Assembly (NCBI GenBank): GCA_001768235.1
Contig: MENK01000001.1
Coordinates: 230,916 to 294,915 of the forward strand
Direction: 5' to 3'
DNA from: Bacteroidetes bacterium GWB2_32_14
GTDB lineage: Bacteria; Bacteroidota; Bacteroidia; Bacteroidales; UBA12077
Length of the DNA: 64,000 bases
Part shown: positions 16,413-25,328 of the stretch, piece after piece
How the letters are laid out: every line of letters begins with the position of its first letter
Position numbering within the stretch: position 1 is the stretch's first letter
Notes under the pieces: model-generated
What the model was told of the DNA's origin: nothing
Databases searched by the model: none
Seen by the model: the letters and a program-made list of their open reading frames with translations, nothing else
Program-made: the position numbers and the translations under genes

Positions 16413-19400
16413 ATGAGAAAATTTACCTTGTTTTTATTTTTGAGTTTAATGGCGTTATTTGCATCATTAAACCTTTCTGCACAATACGCTGTAAGCGGGG
16501 CAGAAGACCCGGACGCAAACGGGATTTACTATGAAAATAGTACGGAAAATGGAAAGCCTTTATATTCCAATGGCAATTACAGTATGTTTTATGTGGATTG
16601 TAATACTAAATGGGCAATTGGAAATGTAGGTAATTGCCCGGAATATAGTACTTATTCTGATGGCGATGTTCCTACAAACGATTTATGGCACAAGGGGGGA
16701 AAGTATAAAGGTTCACCCGATGACCCGATAATGGTTGCAAAATTGAATAGCATTACTTACGACAGGGATGCATTTATTGAATCTGATTATGATGATGGAC
16801 GATTTGAAGAAGAAGTTAATATCTTTTTATATGCGACAGATAATTCTTTTACAGGTGCAAACAATGAAGATTTTGTGGTATCTGGTAAAGTTGTAGTTTC
16901 CAATCTGCCAACAGGGCTAACAGCGGTTATCAGGCGTACAAGCGATAGCACGTTAAGAGCTGTACTTACAGGTTCTGCAATGAATCATACAAGATTCAAC
17001 AATGTTGATAATCTTACATTTGAATTCCAGAATAGTGCATTTAGCAATAACGATGCTTCTGCAATAGGATATTCAACCAGGAACAATCTGAAAATTTTGT
17101 ACATGGAAAAATTGCTGGTTTCCGGAGCAACTATAACACCAGATGTTAATAACGTATTCGTTTTAACCGGATTATATAATGGAAAGCCAATATATTCAAA
17201 TGGAGACAATAATATCTATTATAAAGGTTGTACCTGGGGTGCTCAATGGGCTTTGGGAGAACCTGGTAGTTGCCCGAAATATTCTACTGCAGTTTCCGGA
17301 GATTTAGCACCTTCTTCTGGTTGGTATAATGGAGGTGGGGGCGATGGTTCGTCTGATACTATTTACATAAATCATGTAAACAGCTTGGCTTATATAAATG
17401 AAATGGTTTTGGAATCTGCAAATGATGATGGTTCTATTGAAGATTCGATTATCATAGAATTTATAGCTCCGGCAAATAATAATACTTTTACAGGTACAAA
17501 TGGCGATGATTTTATTGCAAGTGGGAAAGTAGTTGTTTCTAACCTGCCCGAAGGTATTACAGCTGTGATTACCCGGATAAGTGATGTATCATTGCTGGTT
17601 AAATTTTCTGGGGCTGCTACAGAACATGAGTTTTCAAACAGCATATATAACCTGGGTTTCGAATTTAAAAACAGTGCATTTAGTGGCGGGGATGCTTCTG
17701 CTGTTGATAATTATTTTAAGAATGATTATATAATTCAATTCCTTCAAAAATATGAAGTAATTGATGCTCTTATACCTGATGTAAACGGAACATATATTTC
17801 CAGTGGTTTTTATAACGGGAAAACAATATATTCAAAAGGCGAATACAGGTTAGGTTATCGTGGATGTACTGCAAAATGGGTAATTATAGGAGGCGACGAT
17901 GACAGCAGGGTATCCAGCGGAAATTGCCCCTTATATTCTACCGAAGTTGATGGAGATACTCCTCCTTATAATGGATGGGGCGAAGGAGGACGTGGAGGTT
18001 TCAATGAAAAAATATATGTAATTCCTCATAATTCGATTATATATAATCCAAATTCTATTTTCGAAGCTCTTTCAAATGATGGAACCATAAACGATACTTT
18101 GGCAATAACGTATTATTATCCAATGGGAAGCAACGTGTTTACAGGAACCAATGGAGATGATTTTATTGCTGATGGTAAAATAATTGTATCGAATTTACCT
18201 GCCGGCCTTACTGCTGTAGCAGAACGTACAAGTGATACAACCATAACAATTAAATTCACTGGAGCAGCAACCAGTCATAAATATACCGATAATATCAATA
18301 ACCTGGCATTCGAGTTCCAAAACAGTGCCTTTAGTGAGGGTGATGCTGTTTCTGTTCCCAATTACCTGAAAGATGATATTGCCATTGTCTTTTTAATGAA
18401 ATATGAAGTTATTAATGCAACAAGTAACCCGGGATTGAATGGAACATACGTGTCAAGTGGTTATTTTAACGATAAACTGGTATTTTCTTTTGATGAATAC
18501 AGGTTAGGCTATCGTGGTTGTGGTGCGGAATGGGTAATTGTAGATGGCGATAATGATGATAATATAGCACGCGGTTATTGCCCTGAATCCAGAACAGATG
18601 TTGATGAAGATCTTCCTCCGCTTACTGGTTGGCATGATGTAACGTTAACTGTTTATCCACATAATAGTTTATATTATAGCAAAACATTTTTTATGGAGTC
18701 TGATGCTGGCGATGGCTCAATAAACAATGATGATACATTGGTAATACGATATTTCTTTCCTGAAAACAATGCAATTTTTTCAGGTACCAATGATGATGAT
18801 TTTGTTGCCGCAGGTAAAATTGTGGTATCGAACCTGCCAGCAGGACTTGCTGCTGTTGCTACACGTACCAGCGATACTACTTTGGCTGTTATATTTACAG
18901 GAAATGCTATAAATCATAATTTTGCCGATAATATTTTAAACCTGACATTTGAGTTCCAAAATACGGCATTTACCGGAGTCATTGCTTCAGATATTTTCGG
19001 ATATATAAAAGATGATCTTGTTATACAATTCTTGCAAAAATATGAAGTAATTGATGCTGTTTCAACACCTGCCGTAAACGGAACATATATTTCCAGTGGC
19101 TTTTATAACGGGAAACCAATATATTCAAAAGGCGAATACAGGTTAGGTTATCGTGATTGCAATGCAAAATGGGTAATTATAGGAGGTGATGATGATAATA
19201 ATGTAGAAAGAGGAAATTGCCCCTTATATTCTACCGAAGTTGACGGGGATACTCCTCCTTATGATGGATGGGGCGTAGGAGGAAGTGGAGGCTCTTCAGG
19301 TGAAATAATATATGTAATTCCTCACAACACGATTATGTACAGTTCTAATGGTATTGTAGAAGATCTTTCGAACGATGGAACTATAAACGATACCCTGGCC

Positions 19401-22400
19401 CTGACGTATTACTATCCGGCAGGAAGTAATGTATTTACAGGATCTAATGGAGATGATTTTATTGCTGATGGTAAAATAATAGTATCGAACCTGCCTGCAG
19501 GGCTTACTGCTGTGGCAGAACGTACAAGCGATACAACCATAACAATTAAATTCACGGGAGCAGCAACCAGTCATAATTATACCGATAATATCAATAACCT
19601 GGCATTCGAGTTCCAAAACAGTGCCTTTAGTGAAGGGGATGCTGTTTCTGTTAACAATTACCTGAAAGATGATATTGCCATTGTCTTTTTGGTGAAATAT
19701 GAAGTTTTTAATGCAACAAGTAACCCGGATTTGAATGGAACATACGTGTCAAGTGGTTATTTTAATGATAAACTGGTATTTTCTTTTGAAGAATACAGGT
19801 TAGGTTATCGTGGTTGTGGTGCGGAATGGGTAATTGTAGATGGCGATAATGATAATAATGTAGCACACGGTTATTGCCCTCAATCCAGAACAGATGTTGG
19901 TGGAGATCTTCCTCCGCATACTGGTTGGCATGATGAAACGTTAACTGTTTATCCACATAATAGTTTGTATTATAGCAGAAACAGCTTTAATGAGTCGTAT
20001 GTTGATGAAGGATCAATAGACAATGCTGATACATTGGTAATACGATATTTCTTCCCTGAAAACAATGCAATTTTTTCAGGCACTAATGATGATGATTTTG
20101 TTGCCGATGGTAAAGTTGTAATTTCAAATTTACCAGTCGGTTTAACAGCAGCCGTGGTGCGTACAAGTGATACTACTTTGGCAGTTGTATTAACAGGTAT
20201 GACGGGATCGGGAGATGTGAATAATTTAACATTCGTATTTTCTGATGAAGCATTTAGCGGTATCGATGCAGCAAATGTTTTCTATTCAACAAGAAATGAT
20301 ATTGAAATAGATTTTCATAACGAGTATTATGTTGCTTCAACTGGAGGCGATTTTACGACGATTACCGAAGCGGTTGGTAGCTCTAAGGTAAAGGATGGTG
20401 ATGTGCTCATTCTGGCTGCCGAAACATTTACTGAGACCGGTATAAATGTTACAAAATCATTAACATTTAGAGGGCAGGGTGCAGGAAAAACTATTGTACA
20501 GGCAAATGCTGCACCAGCTACAGCTACTAATCGAATATTCTACATGAATTTCAGTAGCAATAATTACAAAAACATTACTTTCGAAAGCATGAGCCTTAAA
20601 AATGGTAATATTGGAGACCTTGGAGGTGGTATATACAGCAGGTATTGCAATTTGACCATAAAAAATTGTGAAATAGCAAATAATCGAAGCACATATTATT
20701 ATGGGCAAGGTGGCGCTATTTGTTTTTCTTATGGAAAATTTATTGCCGAAAACACTACCTTCTCGGGTAATTCAAATTTAGGTGCCTATAATTCTTCATA
20801 CTATGGCGGAGGGGCTGTCTATTTATACTCTCCTGATAATACAGCATCTATAAGTAATTGTACTTTTAGTGGCAATAGTAATGCAAATCAATATGGAGGT
20901 GCATTGTTGACATATTGTAATTTAAAAATTACCAATTCAACGTTTGAAAACAATACGGCAAACTATGGCGGAGGAATATATCATAATGGCGGAACTATTG
21001 AGATGGTAAATGTTTTAGTTGCAAATAATACAGCCACAACAAGTGGGAACGATATTTACGGAAGTGTAACTGCCAATTACTGCTTAATTGAAGATGTAAC
21101 TGGTGTTACCATTACAGGTTCGAACAATGTTACAGGTTCAGACCCTGAACTTTCCGCTTTAGCTCATAATGGAGGGAGTACACAAACCTGTGCCATATCT
21201 TCAACAAGCCCTGCAAAAGATGCGGGAACAAACGAAGAAGTACCAGAACTGGATCAGCGTGGAGTAACTATGTATAACGGTATTAGAGATATTGGTGCGT
21301 ATGAGTACAATACAACTCCATTAATCTTAGTTTCTGATACACTGTTAAATTTTGGAAATGTAGCAATAAATGACAGCAGTGAGTTGTATTATTCAATTTC
21401 AGCAATTAATCTTACAAACGACATGGTAATTACAGCACCTGCCGGTTTTGAAATCTCTGGATACTCGGGCTCCGAATTTGCAGATGCTTCTCCAATGACA
21501 ATTGTGCCAGGTACTGGTTCTATAGCTGATACCATTATATATGTAAAATACAAACCTGTAATCAATGGCAATGTAGAAGATGTAATTACCAATGCAAGTA
21601 CTGATGCTGAAACAGTTAATGTTTCGGTTAAAGCAAAAGCAGTTTACAAGCCAACAGGCGATAATGAATCGTTTATGATGCTTGAAAATAATGTTAAATA
21701 TTTTGTTTCTGATGATTTTACGTTTGACGATCAGGATGGTGATGTTTTTGCAGGTATTCAGATTGTTACCAAAGAAACAAATGGTGACCTTGAATACAAT
21801 GGTGTAAATGTTGACAACGGTACTGTTTGTGATGACCTTTCAAAACTTGTATTTAAATTATTTGAAAATGAATCTGGTGCACCTTATGCGACCTTTACAT
21901 TCAAAGTTAAAGATAACACGGGATTGTATAGTGAAGAAACCTATACAATGACCATAGATGTAAATGATATCCCTGTAGGGGCAAACGATGCTGTAACAAC
22001 CAGCGAGGATGTAAACAAAACCTTTGCAGCCGGAGATTTTACATTTACAAATACAGTAGGAACATTTAGCGGTATTATCCTGGCTTCAGTAGAAACAGCA
22101 GGCGATTTGGAATACAACGGAGCAGATGTAACAGCCAGCCAGGAATGTGCAGATGTAAGCTTGTTGGTATTTAAACCGGTGGCAAATGAAAATGGAAGTT
22201 CTTATGCAACGTTCGAATTTAAGGTAAAAGACGATTTGGGCGAGATAAGTGCAGAAAGCTACACGATGACAATAAATGTTACAGCAGTAAACGATGCACC
22301 AATAGTAGCAAATGCAATACCCGATGGTGATGCTACAGCAGGAGTGGCTTACACTTATGTAGTACCTGAAAATACCTTTGCCGATATAGATGATGGAGAT

Positions 22401-22844
22401 GTACTGACATATACAGCAACGTTGAGCGACAATAGCAGTTTGCCTGCATGGTTAACATTTACGGCAGCTACCCGCACCTTCAGCGGCACACCAACATCAT
22501 CGGGCAACATAACAATAAAAGTAACAGCAACCGATGTAGCTTTGGCCAATGTATCCGATGAATATGTATTAACCATAGCAAGCGGAACAGGCATTGATGA
22601 TTTGTTTGGAACAAACTTACAGGTATATCCAAACCCGACGAGTGGTTTAATTTCAATATCACTGAAAAACAATGTATCCGAAGTGAGAGTTGAAATAACC
22701 GATGTAATTGGGAAAGCAGTAATTATCAAAACACTGTCTGACTCAAAAACAGATATTGATTTATCGGGTTATGCAAAAGGAGTTTATTTTATAAAACTTT
22801 CGAATGGCGAAGAAACAGTAACCAGGAAAATTGTAGTTCAATAA
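16413..22844 (+). CDS. Giant T9SS-exported surface protein with six Cys/Trp modules and beta-helix
   Basis: Paralogue of the preceding gene, about 2143 aa. I chose ATG 16413 because it aligns with the paralogue start; an in-frame ATG two codons upstream is also possible. After the signal peptide (MRKFTLFLFLSL...SAQ) come six modules starting near residues 24, 233, 446, 662, 876 and 1095. Modules 3-4 and 5-6 are a recent tandem duplication. The beta-helix starts near 1305, followed by the same anchor-Q-type, Ig-like and cadherin-like domains and the T9SS sorting domain (about 2068 to the end). Each module keeps the Cys in Y-[KR]-x-C and, in most, the Cys before P-x-Y, so one disulfide per module is possible. 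The large size comes from module gain. No enzyme motif was recognised. Confidence 0.88.
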   Translation: MRKFTLFLFLSLMALFASLNLSAQYAVSGAEDPDANGIYYENSTENGKPLYSNGNYSMFYVDCNTKWAIGNVGNCPEYSTYSDGDVPTNDLWHKGGKYKGSPDDPIMVAKLNSITYDRDAFIESDYDDGRFEEEVNIFLYATDNSFTGANNEDFVVSGKVVVSNLPTGLTAVIRRTSDSTLRAVLTGSAMNHTRFNNVDNLTFEFQNSAFSNNDASAIGYSTRNNLKILYMEKLLVSGATITPDVNNVFVLTGLYNGKPIYSNGDNNIYYKGCTWGAQWALGEPGSCPKYSTAVSGDLAPSSGWYNGGGGDGSSDTIYINHVNSLAYINEMVLESANDDGSIEDSIIIEFIAPANNNTFTGTNGDDFIASGKVVVSNLPEGITAVITRISDVSLLVKFSGAATEHEFSNSIYNLGFEFKNSAFSGGDASAVDNYFKNDYIIQFLQKYEVIDALIPDVNGTYISSGFYNGKTIYSKGEYRLGYRGCTAKWVIIGGDDDSRVSSGNCPLYSTEVDGDTPPYNGWGEGGRGGFNEKIYVIPHNSIIYNPNSIFEALSNDGTINDTLAITYYYPMGSNVFTGTNGDDFIADGKIIVSNLPAGLTAVAERTSDTTITIKFTGAATSHKYTDNINNLAFEFQNSAFSEGDAVSVPNYLKDDIAIVFLMKYEVINATSNPGLNGTYVSSGYFNDKLVFSFDEYRLGYRGCGAEWVIVDGDNDDNIARGYCPESRTDVDEDLPPLTGWHDVTLTVYPHNSLYYSKTFFMESDAGDGSINNDDTLVIRYFFPENNAIFSGTNDDDFVAAGKIVVSNLPAGLAAVATRTSDTTLAVIFTGNAINHNFADNILNLTFEFQNTAFTGVIASDIFGYIKDDLVIQFLQKYEVIDAVSTPAVNGTYISSGFYNGKPIYSKGEYRLGYRDCNAKWVIIGGDDDNNVERGNCPLYSTEVDGDTPPYDGWGVGGSGGSSGEIIYVIPHNTIMYSSNGIVEDLSNDGTINDTLALTYYYPAGSNVFTGSNGDDFIADGKIIVSNLPAGLTAVAERTSDTTITIKFTGAATSHNYTDNINNLAFEFQNSAFSEGDAVSVNNYLKDDIAIVFLVKYEVFNATSNPDLNGTYVSSGYFNDKLVFSFEEYRLGYRGCGAEWVIVDGDNDNNVAHGYCPQSRTDVGGDLPPHTGWHDETLTVYPHNSLYYSRNSFNESYVDEGSIDNADTLVIRYFFPENNAIFSGTNDDDFVADGKVVISNLPVGLTAAVVRTSDTTLAVVLTGMTGSGDVNNLTFVFSDEAFSGIDAANVFYSTRNDIEIDFHNEYYVASTGGDFTTITEAVGSSKVKDGDVLILAAETFTETGINVTKSLTFRGQGAGKTIVQANAAPATATNRIFYMNFSSNNYKNITFESMSLKNGNIGDLGGGIYSRYCNLTIKNCEIANNRSTYYYGQGGAICFSYGKFIAENTTFSGNSNLGAYNSSYYGGGAVYLYSPDNTASISNCTFSGNSNANQYGGALLTYCNLKITNSTFENNTANYGGGIYHNGGTIEMVNVLVANNTATTSGNDIYGSVTANYCLIEDVTGVTITGSNNVTGSDPELSALAHNGGSTQTCAISSTSPAKDAGTNEEVPELDQRGVTMYNGIRDIGAYEYNTTPLILVSDTLLNFGNVAINDSSELYYSISAINLTNDMVITAPAGFEISGYSGSEFADASPMTIVPGTGSIADTIIYVKYKPVINGNVEDVITNASTDAETVNVSVKAKAVYKPTGDNESFMMLENNVKYFVSDDFTFDDQDGDVFAGIQIVTKETNGDLEYNGVNVDNGTVCDDLSKLVFKLFENESGAPYATFTFKVKDNTGLYSEETYTMTIDVNDIPVGANDAVTTSEDVNKTFAAGDFTFTNTVGTFSGIILASVETAGDLEYNGADVTASQECADVSLLVFKPVANENGSSYATFEFKVKDDLGEISAESYTMTINVTAVNDAPIVANAIPDGDATAGVAYTYVVPENTFADIDDGDVLTYTATLSDNSSLPAWLTFTAATRTFSGTPTSSGNITIKVTATDVALANVSDEYVLTIASGTGIDDLFGTNLQVYPNPTSGLISISLKNNVSEVRVEITDVIGKAVIIKTLSDSKTDIDLSGYAKGVYFIKLSNGEETVTRKIVVQ
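17751..18850 (+). repeat. Internal tandem duplication, copy 1 (modules 3-4)
   Basis: This segment matches 19041-20150 at an offset of 1290-1296 bp (the offset changes by small in-frame steps), with long identical runs such as at 18441 and 19737. It encodes modules 3 and 4. The end point is approximate because the last half-module in copy 2 is more diverged and resembles the terminal module of the paralogue. Confidence 0.85.
19041..20150 (+). repeat. Internal tandem duplication, copy 2 (modules 5-6)
   Basis: Second copy of the two-module unit. The extra length of this protein over its paralogue, about 443 residues, is close to one unit (about 432 residues), so the duplication accounts for nearly all the size difference. 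Confidence 0.85.
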
Positions 22845-22849
22845 ACTTC
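21890..22849 (+). repeat. Near-identical block shared with the preceding gene (copy 2)
   Basis: Partner of 15280-16239, encoding part of the cadherin-like region, the putative Ig domain and the T9SS sorting domain. The match runs just past the stop codon and then ends. Confidence 0.85.
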
Positions 22850-22867
22850 TGTTTTTCTAAATAAAAT

Positions 22868-22902
22868 TAAATAAAGAGGAATAATTATTCCTCTTTATTT
22901 TT
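22868..22902 (+). terminator. Terminator after the 2143-aa gene
   Basis: Perfect 15-bp arms at 22870-22884 and 22885-22899 (AATAAAGAGGAATAA and its complement), followed by a few T residues, 23 bp after the stop codon. The A-rich flank makes it possibly bidirectional. Confidence 0.8.
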
Positions 22903-22933
22903 AAATTTATATTTTTAACCACAAAAAATTGCG

Positions 22934-23938
22934 ATGCAGAATAAAAATGAAAAAATAAAAATCAGGATAACACAAATTCTTGTTATCCTTTCTTTTCTGA
23001 TATTAAGTGCTGATTTTATTTACAAAACTGTAAAAGATATTACATCATATACAAAGGAAAAATGTATTTTATATCTGACTGTACCCAAAGCTGGTTTCTT
23101 ATTCTATGAATACTTCTTGGAATTGTTTTTTGTTGTCCTTATAGGTGTTTTTATTGCAGTTATACTCGAATCATGGTTTTCAAAATATAAAAAGTTCTAT
23201 CCCAAAAATCCGGTTACCGCATTTTTGTATGCATCATTAATCCCGGTTTGTTCATGTACTGCTATACCTGTTGTAAAATCAATGGAAGGAAAAGTTAGTT
23301 TCAGAACGCTAATCTCCTTTATTATTTCTGCACCATTGTTAAATCCGTACATAATCGTTTTGTCGTTTTCGGTGCTTGGCTTTAAATATGGTGTATTAAG
23401 AATAGTATGTTCTTTTCTTTTAGCAATACTTACAGGGTTTATTGTTGAGTTTTTTTATAATAAGGATAAAAAGAAATTAGAATTATCGGAAATACCCGCT
23501 TCTCATAAGAATGCAACAAATTGCCCGATTGTAAGAACAGATAAGTTTTTACAAACATATAATTTGATGAAATCAATTTTCCCGTACCTGATTTTAGCAG
23601 GAGTATTAGGTGTAGTTGCTGAATTGTATATGCCTGTTGATTTTCTTGAGAAAATGAATTTCAGCAACAACTTTCTTGATTTGGCAATAGTAATTCTAAT
23701 AGGTATTCCAATGTATTATTGCAATGGGGCAGATGTTATTCTTCTAAAACCATTAATTACACATAGCGGCTTATCATTAGGTACTGCAATGGCTTTTTCA
23801 TTAACTTCAACAGCAATTTGTATTACAGCAATTGTTATGTTAATCAAATTTTTAAATAAGAAACTAACTATGATTTTAATTGGAACCGTAGCTATTCTGA
23901 CTTTTATTATGGGTTATCTTATCAATACTTTTTTATAA
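22934..23938 (+). CDS. Permease of the ArsP/DUF318 family
   Basis: A 334-aa inner-membrane protein with about eight hydrophobic segments in two halves separated by a charged loop (about residues 178-205). The family signature PVCSCTAIPVV (about residue 103) contains the CSC pair typical of ArsP_1/DUF318 permeases. The second half repeats the plan with GIPMYYCNGADVILLKPL. Characterised ArsP proteins export trivalent organoarsenicals, but many members of this family are uncharacterised, and no arsenic gene or ArsR-type regulator is nearby. It stands between two terminators and is probably a single-gene unit. Confidence 0.8.
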   Translation: MQNKNEKIKIRITQILVILSFLILSADFIYKTVKDITSYTKEKCILYLTVPKAGFLFYEYFLELFFVVLIGVFIAVILESWFSKYKKFYPKNPVTAFLYASLIPVCSCTAIPVVKSMEGKVSFRTLISFIISAPLLNPYIIVLSFSVLGFKYGVLRIVCSFLLAILTGFIVEFFYNKDKKKLELSEIPASHKNATNCPIVRTDKFLQTYNLMKSIFPYLILAGVLGVVAELYMPVDFLEKMNFSNNFLDLAIVILIGIPMYYCNGADVILLKPLITHSGLSLGTAMAFSLTSTAICITAIVMLIKFLNKKLTMILIGTVAILTFIMGYLINTFL

Positions 23939-23966
23939 AAGATAAAGCCTATTGCTTAATATGAAC

Positions 23967-24004
23967 ATCCGGCAATTATTTTAAAAATATTGCCGGATTT
24001 TTAT
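23967..24004 (+). terminator. Terminator after the ArsP-like permease
   Basis: Arms ATCCGGCAAT (23967-23976) and ATTGCCGGAT (23989-23998) with a 12-base AT-rich loop and a T-run. Confidence 0.85.
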
Positions 24005-24120
24005 TGGGGTAAACCAGTTATTGATAATCATAACTAAAAGTTCTAACTATGTAAATATACTTTTTAATAATATCGAAAATTAACCGCCGCAATTTTCTGA
24101 AAAAAAGTACACGGGCAGGA

Positions 24121-24573
24121 ATGGTTTGTTGTGCTTTAATGATGAGTTCCAGGATTCTGGCAGGGAATAGCTTGGGTAAATTATTTAACAATGAGAAAAT
24201 TGATCCCGGGAAATTGAATTTCTGTGGATACACCTGCCCGGCTGACTGCAAGTTTTACATTGCTTCTGTCGAAAATGATGAAACCGGGAAAAAAGAAGCA
24301 TTTAAAATCTGGAAAATAAAAGAACGTTTTGGAGTAGATTTTGATCCCGATACATCTGTTTGCTGGAAATGCAAAGACATGTTAAAACCGGAAGGTGTGG
24401 TAATACAAAATTGTACAGTCAGGGCATGTGCTATAGAAAAAGGATACGAAGCCTGCATTGAATGTGATAAATTAACTACCTGCGATAAAGATTTGTGGAA
24501 ACGTTTTCCCGATTTTTTTAATGCAGTTATTGAAATGCAAATAAAATATAAACAGCAATCAGCATCGTTTTAA
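24121..24573 (+). CDS. DUF3795-type Cys-rich protein
   Basis: A protein of up to 150 aa whose core, from about residue 34, has the spacing of DUF3795: CGYTCPADCKFY, then CWKC, then NCTVRACAIEKG and CIECDKLTTC. Ten cysteines suggest binding of a metal or Fe-S cluster. The start is uncertain: ATGs at 24121, 24139 and 24142 are in frame, and the first 30 residues are not conserved-looking. It is followed by a GNAT gene 12 bp downstream. DUF3795 proteins are common in anaerobes, and no function is established. Confidence 0.75.
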   Translation: MVCCALMMSSRILAGNSLGKLFNNEKIDPGKLNFCGYTCPADCKFYIASVENDETGKKEAFKIWKIKERFGVDFDPDTSVCWKCKDMLKPEGVVIQNCTVRACAIEKGYEACIECDKLTTCDKDLWKRFPDFFNAVIEMQIKYKQQSASF

Positions 24574-24585
24574 TATTCATGAAAA

Positions 24586-25125
24586 ATGTACGCTAACGGA
24601 AAATCTACAAACCGATTGTTTATTCGTAAACTGGAAAGGTCGGATATTTCAGCCTGGAAAGAATTTTTTATAAATAATCCTTCGTTGCCTTACCTGGGAA
24701 TTGATATAAGTAAATCACCTGAAGAAAATGCCAAGGAATGGATTGAATTCCAATTTAAAAGATATGCTGAGAACCGCTATGGACATCATGCATTAATAAG
24801 TAAAGAAACGGGTGGATTTTTGGGAATGTGTGGCTTATTAACCCAAAGTATTGATGATAAACAGGAAATTGAAATTGGTTACTCGCTTTTACCCAAATAT
24901 TGGGGTAATGGTTATGCCACAGAAGCAGCACGATTTTTTAGAGACTTTGGGTTTGAACATGAAAAACTGGATCATATCATTTCGGTTATTGATATTCGAA
25001 ACATGGCATCTCAAAAAGTTGCCGAAAATAATGGAATGGCCAGGAATCGTCAAATAAAATACCACGATTTGGATGTATATATCTACCAGGTAACAAGGAT
25101 AGATTGGAACAGATTGATTTTATAA
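24586..25125 (+). CDS. GNAT-family N-acetyltransferase (RimJ/RimL-like)
   Basis: A 179-aa acetyltransferase of the Acetyltransf_3 type, related to enzymes that acetylate ribosomal protein N-termini or small amines with acetyl-CoA. It starts with RLFIRKLERSDISAW and has the beta-4 segment EIGYSLLPKYWGNGYATEA. This contains the acetyl-CoA pyrophosphate loop (Q/R-x-x-G-x-G/A, here YWGNGYA). The end carries the usual NMASQKVAENNGM. It follows the DUF3795 gene by 12 bp and is probably co-transcribed. The substrate is unknown. Confidence 0.88.
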   Translation: MYANGKSTNRLFIRKLERSDISAWKEFFINNPSLPYLGIDISKSPEENAKEWIEFQFKRYAENRYGHHALISKETGGFLGMCGLLTQSIDDKQEIEIGYSLLPKYWGNGYATEAARFFRDFGFEHEKLDHIISVIDIRNMASQKVAENNGMARNRQIKYHDLDVYIYQVTRIDWNRLIL

Positions 25126-25237
25126 TTTCCCTGCAGGTAAAATATTTGAAATGGATAAAATACTATTTTGCAGGGAAAATACCAGGGTGCAAAGTCTTTT
25201 TTATTGCAACCCCGGCATCCCGGCAGGGATTTTTTTA
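25126..25237 (+). terminator. Inverted repeat and short terminator after the GNAT gene
   Basis: Perfect 10-bp arms TTTCCCTGCA (25126-25135) and TGCAGGGAAA (25169-25178) lie directly after the stop. Further on, ATCCC-GGCA-GGGAT at 25217-25230 is followed by seven T residues. The second is the more likely terminator, though its stem has only 5 bp. Confidence 0.4.
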
Positions 25238-25328
25238 TTTTGTTTCTTCTTTCTTCCCTGAATCAGGCTGCATCAATTCGGGCAACCTCTTTTTATAAGC
25301 AATTACACAACTTCCTAAAACTAAAAAA

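Noticed and set aside
24018-24251. 77-aa minus-strand frame opposite the DUF3795 gene
   Set aside because: The plus-strand frame shows the DUF3795 cysteine pattern; the minus frame shows nothing.
25104-25328. 64-aa and 72-aa plus-strand frames after the GNAT gene
   Set aside because: They start inside the GNAT gene or in the terminator region, run through inverted repeats and show no domain.
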